From Streptococcaceae bacterium AF77-01CM03A (GTDB lineage: Bacteria > Bacillota > Bacilli > Lactobacillales > Streptococcaceae): a DNA stretch of 64,000 nt. The stretch covers positions 372,001 to 436,000 of the forward strand of contig JAQDDS010000002.1 of NCBI GenBank assembly GCA_027665725.1, read 5' to 3'. Positions 27,300-35,946 of this stretch are shown here, piece by piece. The notes below the pieces were generated by a model. It was given only the letters and a program-made list of their open reading frames with translations. It made no database searches and was not told the origin of the DNA. The translations under genes were made by a program, and so were the position numbers. The first letter of the stretch is position 1; every line of letters starts with the position of its first letter.

Positions 27300-27710
27300 A
27301 TGCAGCTAAGATTGGAGAATACAGAGTCTCGGAAAGCACAGGAAATAGGGGGATTGATTCGCTCTTATAATCGTTCTAAAAGAGAAGTTGCTGAAAGCGA
27401 GCCACTTAATATTTATGTCGAAGATGATGGCGGTGAACTCATGGCGGGTTTAGTAGCAGAGACTTTCGGGAACTGGTTAGAGATCGAATATTTGTTTGTA
27501 AAAGAAGACTTACGAGGACAAGGGATTGGATCACAACTATTGCAGCGAGCAGAAAGTGAAGCTAAGAAGAGAAACTGTCGCTTTGCTTTTGTAAATACTT
27601 ATCAGTTTCAAGCACCGGCCTTTTATCAAAAGCATGGCTATAAGGAAGTTTTTACATTGAAGGATTATCCATACACTGGACAAAGACACTATTATCAAAA
27701 AGATTTGTAA
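27300..27710 (+). CDS. GNAT family N-acetyltransferase
   Basis: 136-residue acetyltransferase. LEIEYLFVKEDLRGQGIGSQLLQRAE is the acetyl-CoA motif, and FVNTYQFQAPAFYQKHGYKEV is the usual C-terminal strand-helix. I chose ATG 27300, preceded by AGGAGG, and not the upstream in-frame start. Monocistronic with its own consensus promoter and terminator. Substrate unknown. Confidence 0.85.
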   Translation: MQLRLENTESRKAQEIGGLIRSYNRSKREVAESEPLNIYVEDDGGELMAGLVAETFGNWLEIEYLFVKEDLRGQGIGSQLLQRAESEAKKRNCRFAFVNTYQFQAPAFYQKHGYKEVFTLKDYPYTGQRHYYQKDL

Positions 27711-27716
27711 GCACAG

Positions 27717-27748
27717 AACTCTCTATCATGTAAGTGGTAGAGTTTTTT
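27717..27748 (+). terminator. Terminator after the acetyltransferase
   Basis: AACTCTCTATCA / TGGTAGAGTT with a two-base bulge, followed by T7. Confidence 0.75.
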
Positions 27749-27783
27749 TGTTTATAAAAAATTAAATACAGAATAAGATAGCA

Positions 27784-27825
27784 CAATGTTCCTCTTTTCT
27801 CAATGTTCCTAAAATGTGTTATAAT
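27784..27825 (+). promoter_or_regulatory. pncB-nadE promoter region with a direct repeat
   Basis: TATAAT at 27820-27825. CAATGTTCCT occurs twice (27784-27793 and 27801-27810), 17 bases apart and covering the -35 region. This may be an operator, but it does not resemble the NiaR consensus I remember. Unassigned. Confidence 0.5.
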
Positions 27826-27891
27826 AGTACTAATTTATGAGAAAAGAAGAAACATTTTCATCTTTTTACAAATAGGGAAGAAGGACAGTAT

Positions 27892-29352
27892 ATGTACCCA
27901 GATGATAGTTTAACTTTGCACACTGATTTGTATCAAATTAACATGATGCAAGTTTACTTCGACCAAGGAATTCACAATAAGAAGGCGGTTTTTGAGGTTT
28001 ACTTCCGCCAGCAACCGTTTAATAACGGCTATGCGGTTTTTGCTGGTTTGGAAAGAATTGTACATTATCTTGAAGATTTACGCTTTTCAGATAGCGATAT
28101 TGCCTACTTGGAGACGCTTGGGTATCATGGAGAATTCTTGGATTACCTACGAAATCTCAAGTTAGAACTAACGGTTCGTTCTGCTCAGGAAGGGGACTTG
28201 GTTTTTGCTAATGAGCCGATCGTTCAAGTGGAGGGACCTTTGGCGCAGTGTCAATTGGTGGAAACAGCCCTTTTGAATATCGTCAACTTTCAAACCTTGA
28301 TTGCGACCAAGGCAGCTCGTATTCGTTCAGTCATTGATGATGAACCTTTGATGGAGTTTGGTACACGTCGTGCGCAAGAAATGGATGCAGCTATCTGGGG
28401 GACTCGTGCGGCTGTTATTGGTGGTGCTAATGGAACTAGTAATGTACGCGCAGGGAAGCTCTTTGGTATTCCGGTTTTAGGGACTCATGCTCATGCTTTA
28501 GTTCAAGTTTATGGAAATGACTATCAGGCTTTCAAGGCTTATGCCTCAACTCACAAAAACTGTGTCTTTCTAGTAGATACCTACGATACTCTTCGCATCG
28601 GTGTTCCAGCAGCGATTCAGGTTGCGCGTGAACTTGGTGATAAGATTAATTTCCTTGGTGTCCGCATTGACTCTGGAGATATTGCTTATATTTCTAAAAA
28701 AGTTCGTCAACAACTAGATGAAGCTGGATATACTGATGCTAAGATCTATGCATCCAATGATCTTGATGAAAATACCATCCTTAACCTCAAGATGCAAAAA
28801 GCTAAGATTGACGTCTGGGGTGTCGGGACTAAGCTCATCACAGCCTATGACCAACCAGCTCTAGGAGCAGTTTATAAGGTTGTTGCCATTGAAGATGAAA
28901 ATGGTCAGATGCGCAATACTATCAAACTTTCAAACAATGCAGAGAAGGTTTCAACACCAGGTAAGAAACAAGTTTGGCGCATCACCAGTCGTGAAAAAGG
29001 CAAGTCAGAAGGTGATTACATTACCTATGACGGTGTCGATGCTGCTAGCATGACTGAAATTAAGATGTTCCATCCAACCTATACTTACATCAAGAAGACT
29101 GTCCGTAATTTTGATGCCGTTCCTCTCTTGGTAAACATCTTCAAGGACGGTAAGCTAGTCTATGATTTACCAAGTCTTCCTGAAATTCAAGCTTATGCTC
29201 GTAAGGAATTTGACAAGCTTTGGGACGAATACAAACGCGTACTGAATCCACAACATTATCCTGTTGACTTGGCTCGTGATGTATGGCAAGACAAGATGGA
29301 CTTGATCGATAAGATGCGTAAGGAAGCTCTGGGCGAAGGAGAAGAAGAATGA
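27892..29352 (+). CDS. pncB: Nicotinate phosphoribosyltransferase
   Basis: Converts nicotinate and PRPP to nicotinate mononucleotide, the entry step of NAD salvage. 486 residues, the Firmicute length. The start [19 protein letters not shown], the central [16 protein letters not shown] and [16 protein letters not shown] are family motifs. It overlaps nadE by four bases (ATGA), so salvage of nicotinate and final NAD synthesis are coupled. The enzyme making nicotinate (pncA) is separately encoded beside codY in this window. Confidence 0.96.
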   Translation: MYPDDSLTLHTDLYQINMMQVYFDQGIHNKKAVFEVYFRQQPFNNGYAVFAGLERIVHYLEDLRFSDSDIAYLETLGYHGEFLDYLRNLKLELTVRSAQEGDLVFANEPIVQVEGPLAQCQLVETALLNIVNFQTLIATKAARIRSVIDDEPLMEFGTRRAQEMDAAIWGTRAAVIGGANGTSNVRAGKLFGIPVLGTHAHALVQVYGNDYQAFKAYASTHKNCVFLVDTYDTLRIGVPAAIQVARELGDKINFLGVRIDSGDIAYISKKVRQQLDEAGYTDAKIYASNDLDENTILNLKMQKAKIDVWGVGTKLITAYDQPALGAVYKVVAIEDENGQMRNTIKLSNNAEKVSTPGKKQVWRITSREKGKSEGDYITYDGVDAASMTEIKMFHPTYTYIKKTVRNFDAVPLLVNIFKDGKLVYDLPSLPEIQAYARKEFDKLWDEYKRVLNPQHYPVDLARDVWQDKMDLIDKMRKEALGEGEEE

Positions 29353-30173
29353 GTTTGCAAGATACCATTATCCAACAACTAGGGGTTAAACCTGTCATCA
29401 ATCCGCAAGAAGAAATTCGTCGTTCGATTGACTTTTTGAAAAGATACTTGAAAAAACATCCTTTTTTAAAGACATTTGTCTTAGGAATTTCTGGGGGACA
29501 GGACTCGACCTTGGCAGGACGCTTGGCTCAACTAGCTATGGAAGAAATGCGAGCAGAAACAGGTGATGACAGCTATAAATTTATCGCTGTTCGTCTACCT
29601 TATGGAGTGCAAGCTGACGAGGATGATGCTCAAAAAGCCTTAGCTTTTATTCAGCCAGATGTTAGTTTGGTAGTCAACATTAAAGAGTCTGTAGATGCTA
29701 TGGCAGTGGCTGTAGAAGTTACAGGCAGTCCAATGACGGATTTTAACAAAGGAAATATCAAAGCTCGTAGCCGCATGATTGCCCAATATGCCCTTGCAGG
29801 TGCTCATAGCGGAGCTGTTATCGGGACAGATCATGCTGCGGAAAATATCACAGGTTTCTTTACCAAGTTTGGTGACGGTGGTGCAGATATTCTCCCGCTT
29901 TATCGCCTCAATAAACGCCAAGGGAAACAACTTTTGAAGGAGCTTGGAGCTGATCCAGCCCTCTATGAAAAAGTTCCTACAGCAGATTTGGAAGAAGAAA
30001 AACCAGGCATTGCAGACGAAGTAGCCTTGGGAGTCACTTACAATGAAATTGATGATTACCTCGAAGGTAAACAAGTAAGCCTAGAAGCCCAAGCAACCAT
30101 TGAAAAATGGTGGTATAAAGGCCAACACAAACGCCACCTACCAATCACTGTCTTTGATACGTTTTGGGAGTAA
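29349..30173 (+). CDS. nadE: NH3-dependent NAD+ synthetase
   Basis: Amidates deamido-NAD+ to NAD+ using ammonia and ATP. 274 residues, the short form lacking a glutaminase domain. The PP-loop ATP motif is [16 protein letters not shown] (about residue 47); [29 protein letters not shown] and [13 protein letters not shown] are diagnostic. Overlaps pncB. The stop is immediately followed by a terminator array. Confidence 0.97.
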   Translation: MSLQDTIIQQLGVKPVINPQEEIRRSIDFLKRYLKKHPFLKTFVLGISGGQDSTLAGRLAQLAMEEMRAETGDDSYKFIAVRLPYGVQADEDDAQKALAFIQPDVSLVVNIKESVDAMAVAVEVTGSPMTDFNKGNIKARSRMIAQYALAGAHSGAVIGTDHAAENITGFFTKFGDGGADILPLYRLNKRQGKQLLKELGADPALYEKVPTADLEEEKPGIADEVALGVTYNEIDDYLEGKQVSLEAQATIEKWWYKGQHKRHLPITVFDTFWE

Positions 30174-30276
30174 AAAGGTCCGGGGGACCTTTTTACCCCG
30201 AGCCTGAAAATAGAAAAGCGAGGAAAGTCCAGGGGACTTTTTTAGCCCGAGCCTGAAAATAGAGAAGCGAGGTTGA
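30172..30276 (+). terminator. Two-unit terminator array after nadE
   Basis: AAAAGGTCC-GGG-GGACCTTTT (about 30173-30193) and AAAGTCC-AGG-GGACTTT (30224-30240), each with a T run and each followed by a nearly identical spacer, CCCGAGCCTGAAAATAGA then (A/G)AAGCGAGG. Unit length is about 50 bases. The spacer matches that of the rpsR array (GAGCTTGAAAATAAGAAAGCGA). The second spacer ends directly at the next gene, so its GCGAGG may serve as that gene's ribosome site. Confidence 0.85.
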
Positions 30277-30279
30277 ATT

Positions 30280-30822
30280 ATGAAATCCATAGGTACAAAG
30301 ACATTACATACTGAACGGTTGCTATTGCGACGCTTTTGTGAAACTGATGCTCAAGCTATGTTTGATAATTGGGCTTCACGCTCAGAAAATCTGACTTATG
30401 TGACTTGGGATCCACACCTGAATATTGAACAGACTCAAAATTCTATTGGCAATTGGGTTAAATCCTATGACAATCCTGATTACTACAAATGGGCTATTTG
30501 TCTCAAAGATAATTCAGATTATGTCATTGGAGATATTAGTCTGGTCAGTGTGGATGAAGAAAATTCTAGCTGTGAAATCGGGTATATCTTAGGGCTGGAC
30601 TACTGGGGGCAAGGACTCATGACAGAAGCCTTGAAGGCTGTTTTATCATACTGTTTGGATGAGATTAGATTTAAAGAGGTTAATGCTTGCTATGCAAGTT
30701 TAAATCCAGCTTCTGGACGTGTCATGGAAAAGGCTGGCATGACTTTTTGGAAGACTATTCCAAATGAAGTTGAACAAAAAGGTTATATAGCTGATAAAAT
30801 TTATTATCAAATCAAAAAATAA
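30280..30822 (+). CDS. GNAT acetyltransferase, RimJ/RimL type
   Basis: 180-residue acetyltransferase. HTERLLLRRFCETDAQAMFDNWAS and SCEIGYILGLDYWGQGLMTEALKAVLSY are typical of the RimJ/RimL group, which acetylates ribosomal proteins or small substrates; ASLNPASGRVMEKAGM is the usual closing motif. The exact substrate is unknown. It follows the nadE terminator array with no recognisable promoter of its own. Confidence 0.85.
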   Translation: MKSIGTKTLHTERLLLRRFCETDAQAMFDNWASRSENLTYVTWDPHLNIEQTQNSIGNWVKSYDNPDYYKWAICLKDNSDYVIGDISLVSVDEENSSCEIGYILGLDYWGQGLMTEALKAVLSYCLDEIRFKEVNACYASLNPASGRVMEKAGMTFWKTIPNEVEQKGYIADKIYYQIKK

Positions 30823-30857
30823 GATGGAAAAGTCTCACTTTTCCATCTTATTTTTTA
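30820..30857. terminator. Bidirectional terminator between the acetyltransferase and pepQ
   Basis: AAGATGGAAAAGT-CTC-ACTTTTCCATCTT perfect stem, T-rich on both strands. Confidence 0.88.
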
Positions 30858-30867
30858 TAGATTTATT

Positions 30868-31950
30868 TTATTCAAAGTAAAGCAAATCTTTGCTGGTACT
30901 TGTAAAGAGGTCGAAGCCATCTTTGGTAACAACACCACAGTCCTCGATACGAACACCGACTTTACCAGGGATATAGATACCAGGTTCAACAGAGAAGCAC
31001 ATGCCTTCTTCGATAACCATGTCGTTTCCTTCCATGATAGATGGGAATTCGTGGACATCCATACCGATACCATGACCGAGACGGTGATTGAAGTACTCAC
31101 CATAGCCAGTTTTTTCGATCACTTCACGAGCTGCACGGTCAACCTCATGAGCTGTTACACCAGGTTTGATAAAGTCAAGGGCAGCCTGTTGAGCTTCTAG
31201 AGTCAAGTTGTAAATATCTTTCTTGAACTGGTCAGGTTTACCAACAGCGACTGTACGAGTCATATCTGATGCATAACCATTGACCATCACACCGAGGTCA
31301 AAGAGGAGAAGGGCATTGTTTTCAACCTTGTTAGCTCCAGGAATACCATGTGGATTCGCAGCATTATCACCAGTCAAGACCATGGTATCAAAGCTCATTT
31401 CATAGCCTTCACGTTTCATGGCAAAATCGATTTGCGCAATGATATCTGTTTCGGTATTGTCAAGAGAGATATTGTCAAAACCAACTTTGACGGACTTGTC
31501 GGCGTAAACACCTGCTACCATCATCTTTTGCACTTCGTCAGCTGATTTGATCAAGCGCATGCGTTGGATTAATGGAGTTAAGTTTTCAAATTCAGCAGTT
31601 TCAAAGACAGATTTTAAACCGTGATATTTAGTCAAAATAAGGTTATCAAACTCAACTGCGATACGTTTGAAATCAAGTTGTGGCAAGGCGTTTTGGATTT
31701 TTTTCCAAGGGTTTTCAGAGTCTACATAACCAACAACTGGGAAAGAGACAGTGCTAGTTGCGCGCTCAACTTCAAGTGCTGGAACGAAGAGAAGCGGTTC
31801 CTGATCTGCAAGGACAAAGAGGAACATTTGACGTTCGTGTGGATCACTGTAAAAGCCAGTGAGGTAATTAATTGTGACGGGGTCAGATACGACAGCGACG
31901 TCTAGCTTTTCTGATTCAAGATAAGTTAAGATTTGTTGTAATTTAGACAT
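30868..31950 (-). CDS. pepQ: Xaa-Pro dipeptidase (M24 family)
   Basis: 360-residue cytoplasmic metallopeptidase that cleaves dipeptides ending in proline. N-terminal creatinase-like domain (VVSDPVTINYLTGFYSDPHERQMF) and C-terminal pita-bread domain with the five metal ligands: D in LLFDLGVMVNGY, D in ASDMTRTVAVG, H in HRLGHGIGMDVHEFP, E in FSVEPGIYIPG and E in VRIEDCGVV. AGAAGGTAGC precedes the ATG. Likely its own transcript. Confidence 0.92.
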   Translation of the reverse strand: MSKLQQILTYLESEKLDVAVVSDPVTINYLTGFYSDPHERQMFLFVLADQEPLLFVPALEVERATSTVSFPVVGYVDSENPWKKIQNALPQLDFKRIAVEFDNLILTKYHGLKSVFETAEFENLTPLIQRMRLIKSADEVQKMMVAGVYADKSVKVGFDNISLDNTETDIIAQIDFAMKREGYEMSFDTMVLTGDNAANPHGIPGANKVENNALLLFDLGVMVNGYASDMTRTVAVGKPDQFKKDIYNLTLEAQQAALDFIKPGVTAHEVDRAAREVIEKTGYGEYFNHRLGHGIGMDVHEFPSIMEGNDMVIEEGMCFSVEPGIYIPGKVGVRIEDCGVVTKDGFDLFTSTSKDLLYFE

Positions 31951-32024
31951 ATGCTACCTTCTTTCTACCCCTCTATTTTTGCAAAAATTAGTAGAAAATG
32001 CAAGGGAGAAGGGGAAAAGAACCT

Positions 32025-32058
32025 AAAAAAATTCCAACAGCTAATAGCATATTGGAAT
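32025..32058 (-). terminator. murT-gatD terminator
   Basis: ATTCCAA (32031-32037) pairs with TTGGAAT (32052-32058); the adjacent A run 32025-32030 gives a U tract on the minus strand. Confidence 0.75.
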
Positions 32059-32065
32059 CTAAATA

Positions 32066-32848
32066 TTAGTCGAATTCTGCCTTACTCTTAACATCGCTAT
32101 ATTCTTCAGCAACTTCTTGGCTAAGGATATCCTCATAAGCTGGAAGGTCGATGTCCTGACCATATTTTTTCTTAAGAGCAGTAGTGACCAAGCGATAGGC
32201 AAGGTTGGCATTACGAGATAAGATAGGCCCGTGGAAATAAGAACCGAAAACATTTTTATAGTGAACACCTTCACCGACCTTTTCTTCGTTGTTTCCATTT
32301 CCGTAAACAACCTGCCCCAGTGGTTTTTGGTCATCTGAGAGGAAGGTACGGCCTTGGTGGTTCTCAAAGCCATAGTAGGTTTCATCAAATTCTTCGTTAT
32401 GAATTTTAATATCACCGATAAAGCGGTTGTTAGTTTGATTGAGAGTGTAGTGTCCCATGACACCTAGACCTTCGATACGTCTTCCAGAAGCTTCGATATA
32501 GTATTGACCCAATAGTTGGAAGCCACCGCAGATAGCAAGGACAACACCATCATTTTGGATAAAGTTATCGATGTTTTCTTTTTTAGCAGGCAAATCACCA
32601 GCAATGATACTTTGTTCAAAGTCTTGGCCACCACCGAAAAAGGCGATATCGTAATGTTTTTCATCAAAATCATCATGAAGTGAAACGATGTCAACTGTTA
32701 CATGGGCACCAAGTTTTTCAGCTACGTACTTGAGCATAAGGATATTCCCGTTATCTCCGTAGGTATTCATGAGGTTACCATAGAGGTGGGCGATATTTAG
32801 CTGGTAAGGATAGTTGCCGTCTTTTGAGGAAAGTGAAGTATAAACCAT
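32066..32848 (-). CDS. gatD: Lipid II isoglutaminyl synthase, glutaminase subunit GatD
   Basis: 260-residue class I glutamine amidotransferase (CobB/CobQ-like). It supplies ammonia to MurT for amidation of D-Glu in lipid II. The nucleophile Cys is in [16 protein letters not shown] (about residue 95) and the His in [13 protein letters not shown]. It overlaps murT by one base (TAATG), in the conserved murT-gatD pair. Amidation of the stem peptide is needed for efficient cross-linking in staphylococci and pneumococci. Confidence 0.95.
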   Translation of the reverse strand: MVYTSLSSKDGNYPYQLNIAHLYGNLMNTYGDNGNILMLKYVAEKLGAHVTVDIVSLHDDFDEKHYDIAFFGGGQDFEQSIIAGDLPAKKENIDNFIQNDGVVLAICGGFQLLGQYYIEASGRRIEGLGVMGHYTLNQTNNRFIGDIKIHNEEFDETYYGFENHQGRTFLSDDQKPLGQVVYGNGNNEEKVGEGVHYKNVFGSYFHGPILSRNANLAYRLVTTALKKKYGQDIDLPAYEDILSQEVAEEYSDVKSKAEFD

Positions 32849-34191
32849 TAGTTCATCTCCTTTCTAACAAGTTGACGATTGGCTAGTAATTCTCGGAATT
32901 CCAGCATGGCCGTATAAGTCGCAAGGATATAAGCATGTTTGCAGTCTTGGGCTTCAATCGTTTTAAGAACTTGCTCCAGACTGCTTGTTTCAGTGATTTT
33001 ATCAGCTGGATAACCAGTTACTCGAAGACGACGAGCGATTTCAGAATGACGTACGCCACCAGCGTTGATTTCTGGAATGTCCATATCAGTAATTTGTTCA
33101 AAATCAGCATCCCAAATCCAGCTGGTATCTATCCCGTCTGCATAATTCGCATTGAGGAGAACAGATAGACTAAATGGATAAGGAGCTAGCTTAATCATTT
33201 CAATAGCTTGGGTAGCACCAACAGGATTTTTGATGAGAACCAGTGTACATTCCTTATCACCGATATGAAACGTTTCTTGGCGTCCAAAAACAGCACGACT
33301 CTTGTCAAATCCTTGTTTAATCAGTTGAGAATCAGCTCCTAGGTAACGAGCGATAGCAACTGCAGCTAGAGCATTATAGATATTATAAAGTCCACCGATT
33401 TGAATACCGTATTCCTGACCATCGATAACGAAGCGAGAACGATTGTTGGTCAACTCAACCAATTCTGTCAGACGGTAGTCCAAGTCAGGACGTTTACATC
33501 CACAGTTTTCGCAGATATAAGCTCCTAAATTGGCATAAGTATTAAGCTCATATTTCAAAATACTTTGACAATCTGGGCAGAGAATACCTTCAGTATTGTA
33601 GTGAGCCAGTTTGGCAGGTCCTTTCTCCATATCAAAGCCAAAATACTGAACAGGATTTGGAATTGCAGGTTTGTAGAAAAGAGGACTGTCACCGTTTAGC
33701 AGAACAGTAGCAGTAGGAACTTTTCGAATAGCGTCCAAAATCATGTTGTAGGTCGTATAAATCTCACCGTATCGATCCATCTGATCGCGGAAGATATTGG
33801 TGATGACGAAAAGACTAGGCTGTATGTAGTCACAGATGTGTGAGAGACTAGCTTCATCGATTTCAAGCACTGCAATATTTTTTCCAGTTTTTGAAGATTT
33901 TGCAGTCAAGAAAGTCGTTGTAATCCCTGTGATCATGTTGGCGCCACTTGGATTGGTTAATACTTGGCCATAGACTTCTTTTAAAATCCCGACAGTAAGG
34001 GCTGTTGTCAAGGTTTTACCATTGGTACCAGTTACTACGACAATCTCATGGTTTTTTGCTAGATGCTGTAAAATATCTTTATCAAATTGAAGGGCAAGTT
34101 TTCCTGGGAGCGTACTTCCACGTCCAAGACGACTTAAAATAAAGTGAGAAGAACGTCCAACTAGGAGCCCAAAAGTAGTTTCAAGTTTCAT
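32848..34191 (-). CDS. murT: Lipid II isoglutaminyl synthase, ligase subunit MurT
   Basis: 447-residue Mur-ligase homologue. ATP motif [18 protein letters not shown] (about residue 51); a Cys4 zinc ribbon characteristic of MurT (CPDCQS...CENCG, residues about 205-230) is inserted in the middle domain; the C-terminal DUF1727 domain includes [19 protein letters not shown]. Partner of GatD. There is no ribosome site before the ATG: an extended -10 box lies 6 bases upstream, suggesting a leaderless transcript. Confidence 0.95.
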   Translation of the reverse strand: MKLETTFGLLVGRSSHFILSRLGRGSTLPGKLALQFDKDILQHLAKNHEIVVVTGTNGKTLTTALTVGILKEVYGQVLTNPSGANMITGITTTFLTAKSSKTGKNIAVLEIDEASLSHICDYIQPSLFVITNIFRDQMDRYGEIYTTYNMILDAIRKVPTATVLLNGDSPLFYKPAIPNPVQYFGFDMEKGPAKLAHYNTEGILCPDCQSILKYELNTYANLGAYICENCGCKRPDLDYRLTELVELTNNRSRFVIDGQEYGIQIGGLYNIYNALAAVAIARYLGADSQLIKQGFDKSRAVFGRQETFHIGDKECTLVLIKNPVGATQAIEMIKLAPYPFSLSVLLNANYADGIDTSWIWDADFEQITDMDIPEINAGGVRHSEIARRLRVTGYPADKITETSSLEQVLKTIEAQDCKHAYILATYTAMLEFRELLANRQLVRKEMN

Positions 34192-34197
34192 GTTTCT

Positions 34198-34206
34198 ATT
34201 ATATCA
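34198..34206 (-). promoter_or_regulatory. Extended -10 promoter of murT, 6 bases before the start codon
   Basis: Read on the minus strand: TGATATAAT, then AGAAAC, then ATG. Transcription from this box would begin at about the A of the ATG. No good -35 box. Confidence 0.6.
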
Positions 34207-34238
34207 TAAAAGATGGAAAAGATAGAATTGAGATTTTG

Positions 34239-34274
34239 GATAAAAAAACAACCCTAGGGAGGTTGTTTTTTCAT
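34239..34274 (-). terminator. Terminator of the disulfide oxidoreductase gene
   Basis: AAAAAACAACC-CTAGG-GAGGTTGTTTTTT, symmetrical; serves the minus-strand gene at 34289-35605. Confidence 0.85.
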
Positions 34275-34288
34275 AAGTGTATCTTAGG

Positions 34289-35605
34289 TTAAATCGCAAA
34301 TAAGTCATTCAAGTTTTCAGCCAAGGTTGGGTGAGTGAAGATTTGTTTTGTGAAGTAAGTGTATGGGATCTTGTTGTCCATAGCAACAGTAATGATATTG
34401 ATGATTTCTTGAGAACCTTCAGAGAAGATAGTTGCCCCGAGAATTTCTTTGGTTTCAGTGTTGACAACTGCTTTGAAGGTTCCACGAAGGTCACCATTTA
34501 CATGACCACGAGGCATAGCAGCGACAGGGATTTCCTTAACAGCGTATGGAAGTTTCAATTCAGCAGCTTGGCTTTCAGTCAAACCAACTTGTGAAAGTGC
34601 AGGTGTGATGAACATAGTATTTGGCACATTGAGGCGGTCTTCAAGTGTGTAGCTGCCATCGCCAGCAAGGTAGCTATAAACAACACGGAAGTCATCGAGT
34701 GAAACGTAAGTGAATTGAAGTCCACCGTTGACATCTCCAACCGCAAAGACACCTGGAACGTTTGTTTGGCAGTGTTTGTCGACTTTGATCGCACCACGTT
34801 CAGTTAGTTCAATATCTGTATTTGAAAGTTGAAGTGGTTCCATATTTGGTTTGCGTCCTGTTGCGTAGAGAAGGGCATCGAAACGATAGGTTTCTTTTTC
34901 AGTTACGACAAGGACTTGGTCGCCATCATTTTTGATTTCAGTAGTATGGATATTTTGAAGGAGTTCAATACCGTCTTCTTCCATGTACTGTTTAGCAAGA
35001 GCAGCGATAGAAGGTTCAGCACGAGGCAAGAAAGTATCCAAAGCGTCTAAGACGGTTACCTTACTTCCAAGTTTATTGTAGAGACCAGCAAATTCAAGAC
35101 CGATATTACCACCACCAAGAATTCCAAGTTTTTCTGGCAATTTGTCCAAATTTTGGATGCCTGTTGAGTCAAAGACGTTTTTACTTGTAACAAGACCTGG
35201 GATTGGTAATACATTTGAAACAGCACCAGTGTTGATGACGATAGTTTCAGCTGTTAGTTCTTGTTTTTCATCACCAGCTTGAATTTCGATGACTTTATTA
35301 GAAACAAAGTGAGCTTCAGCATCAATGATATCAACGCCTGTACCAGCAATAGTAGCATAGTTTTTACCATTGAGACGTGTAGTAACTGTATTTTTTGTAG
35401 CCATAACCTCGTCAAATGACAAGTCTTTTTCTGCAGCGACTAACAAGGTTTTAGTTGGGATACAACCGATGTTGATACAAGTTCCTCCGTACATTGCCTT
35501 GTTGCGTTCGATAAGGGCAACTTTTTTACCAGCTGAAGCTAGTTTCCCAGCAAGCGTCTTACCAGCCTTACCAAATCCAATGACAATTAAATCGTATGTT
35601 AACAT
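34289..35605 (-). CDS. FAD-dependent disulfide oxidoreductase, RclA/mercuric-reductase-like
   Basis: 438-residue class I pyridine nucleotide-disulfide oxidoreductase. FAD motif VIGFGKAGKTLAGKLA, redox pair GGTCINIGCIPTK (about residues 43-48), NAD(P)H motif GILGGGNIGLEFAGLY, and the dimerisation domain with IFTHPTLAENL. It lacks the extra metal-binding Cys of mercuric reductase. The short length and sequence resemble RclA-type proteins of hypochlorite/copper stress, which is a family inference only. AGGAGG precedes the start. A candidate cre site lies upstream. Confidence 0.85.
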   Translation of the reverse strand: MLTYDLIVIGFGKAGKTLAGKLASAGKKVALIERNKAMYGGTCINIGCIPTKTLLVAAEKDLSFDEVMATKNTVTTRLNGKNYATIAGTGVDIIDAEAHFVSNKVIEIQAGDEKQELTAETIVINTGAVSNVLPIPGLVTSKNVFDSTGIQNLDKLPEKLGILGGGNIGLEFAGLYNKLGSKVTVLDALDTFLPRAEPSIAALAKQYMEEDGIELLQNIHTTEIKNDGDQVLVVTEKETYRFDALLYATGRKPNMEPLQLSNTDIELTERGAIKVDKHCQTNVPGVFAVGDVNGGLQFTYVSLDDFRVVYSYLAGDGSYTLEDRLNVPNTMFITPALSQVGLTESQAAELKLPYAVKEIPVAAMPRGHVNGDLRGTFKAVVNTETKEILGATIFSEGSQEIINIITVAMDNKIPYTYFTKQIFTHPTLAENLNDLFAI

Positions 35606-35946
35606 TTTTAAATCCTCCTGTTTGATTTCATTCTAGCACAAGAAATAATTTTTTTCACAATTCTGCTACGGGAAAAAATATCCAAACAAAATAGTCTTGA
35701 GAATGCTTTGATAAATCGACTTCAAAAGATAGAAAAATCGTTTACATGATTTAATCAGGTGGTTAGACTATCTTTTGCCCCTGTCTTGTGTTATACTAGA
35801 TAAGTTGTAAAAAAGCAGTACTTTTTCTTTAGTGGAAAAGAAGCAACACGGTCTTTCATAAAAGATATGAAAGTACGTCATGACAAGAAAAGTATAAACT
35901 AAGCGCTATAGGATGGCTTCGCACCATCTTTAGAAAGAAGAATAAC
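35606..35946. promoter_or_regulatory. Divergent regulatory region and structured cshA leader
   Basis: 341 bases between divergent genes. AAAAATCGTTTACAT (35733-35747; reverse complement ATGTAAACGATTTTT) matches the cre consensus at 14 of 15 positions, about 128 bases before the oxidoreductase. For cshA, an extended -10 (TGTTATACT, -10 box 35792-35797) gives a leader of about 145 bases. The leader can form CTTTCATA/TATGAAAG (35855-35875) and GATGG/CCATC (about 35912-35928) hairpins. Long structured leaders are common for RNA-helicase genes; function here is inference. Confidence 0.6.
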
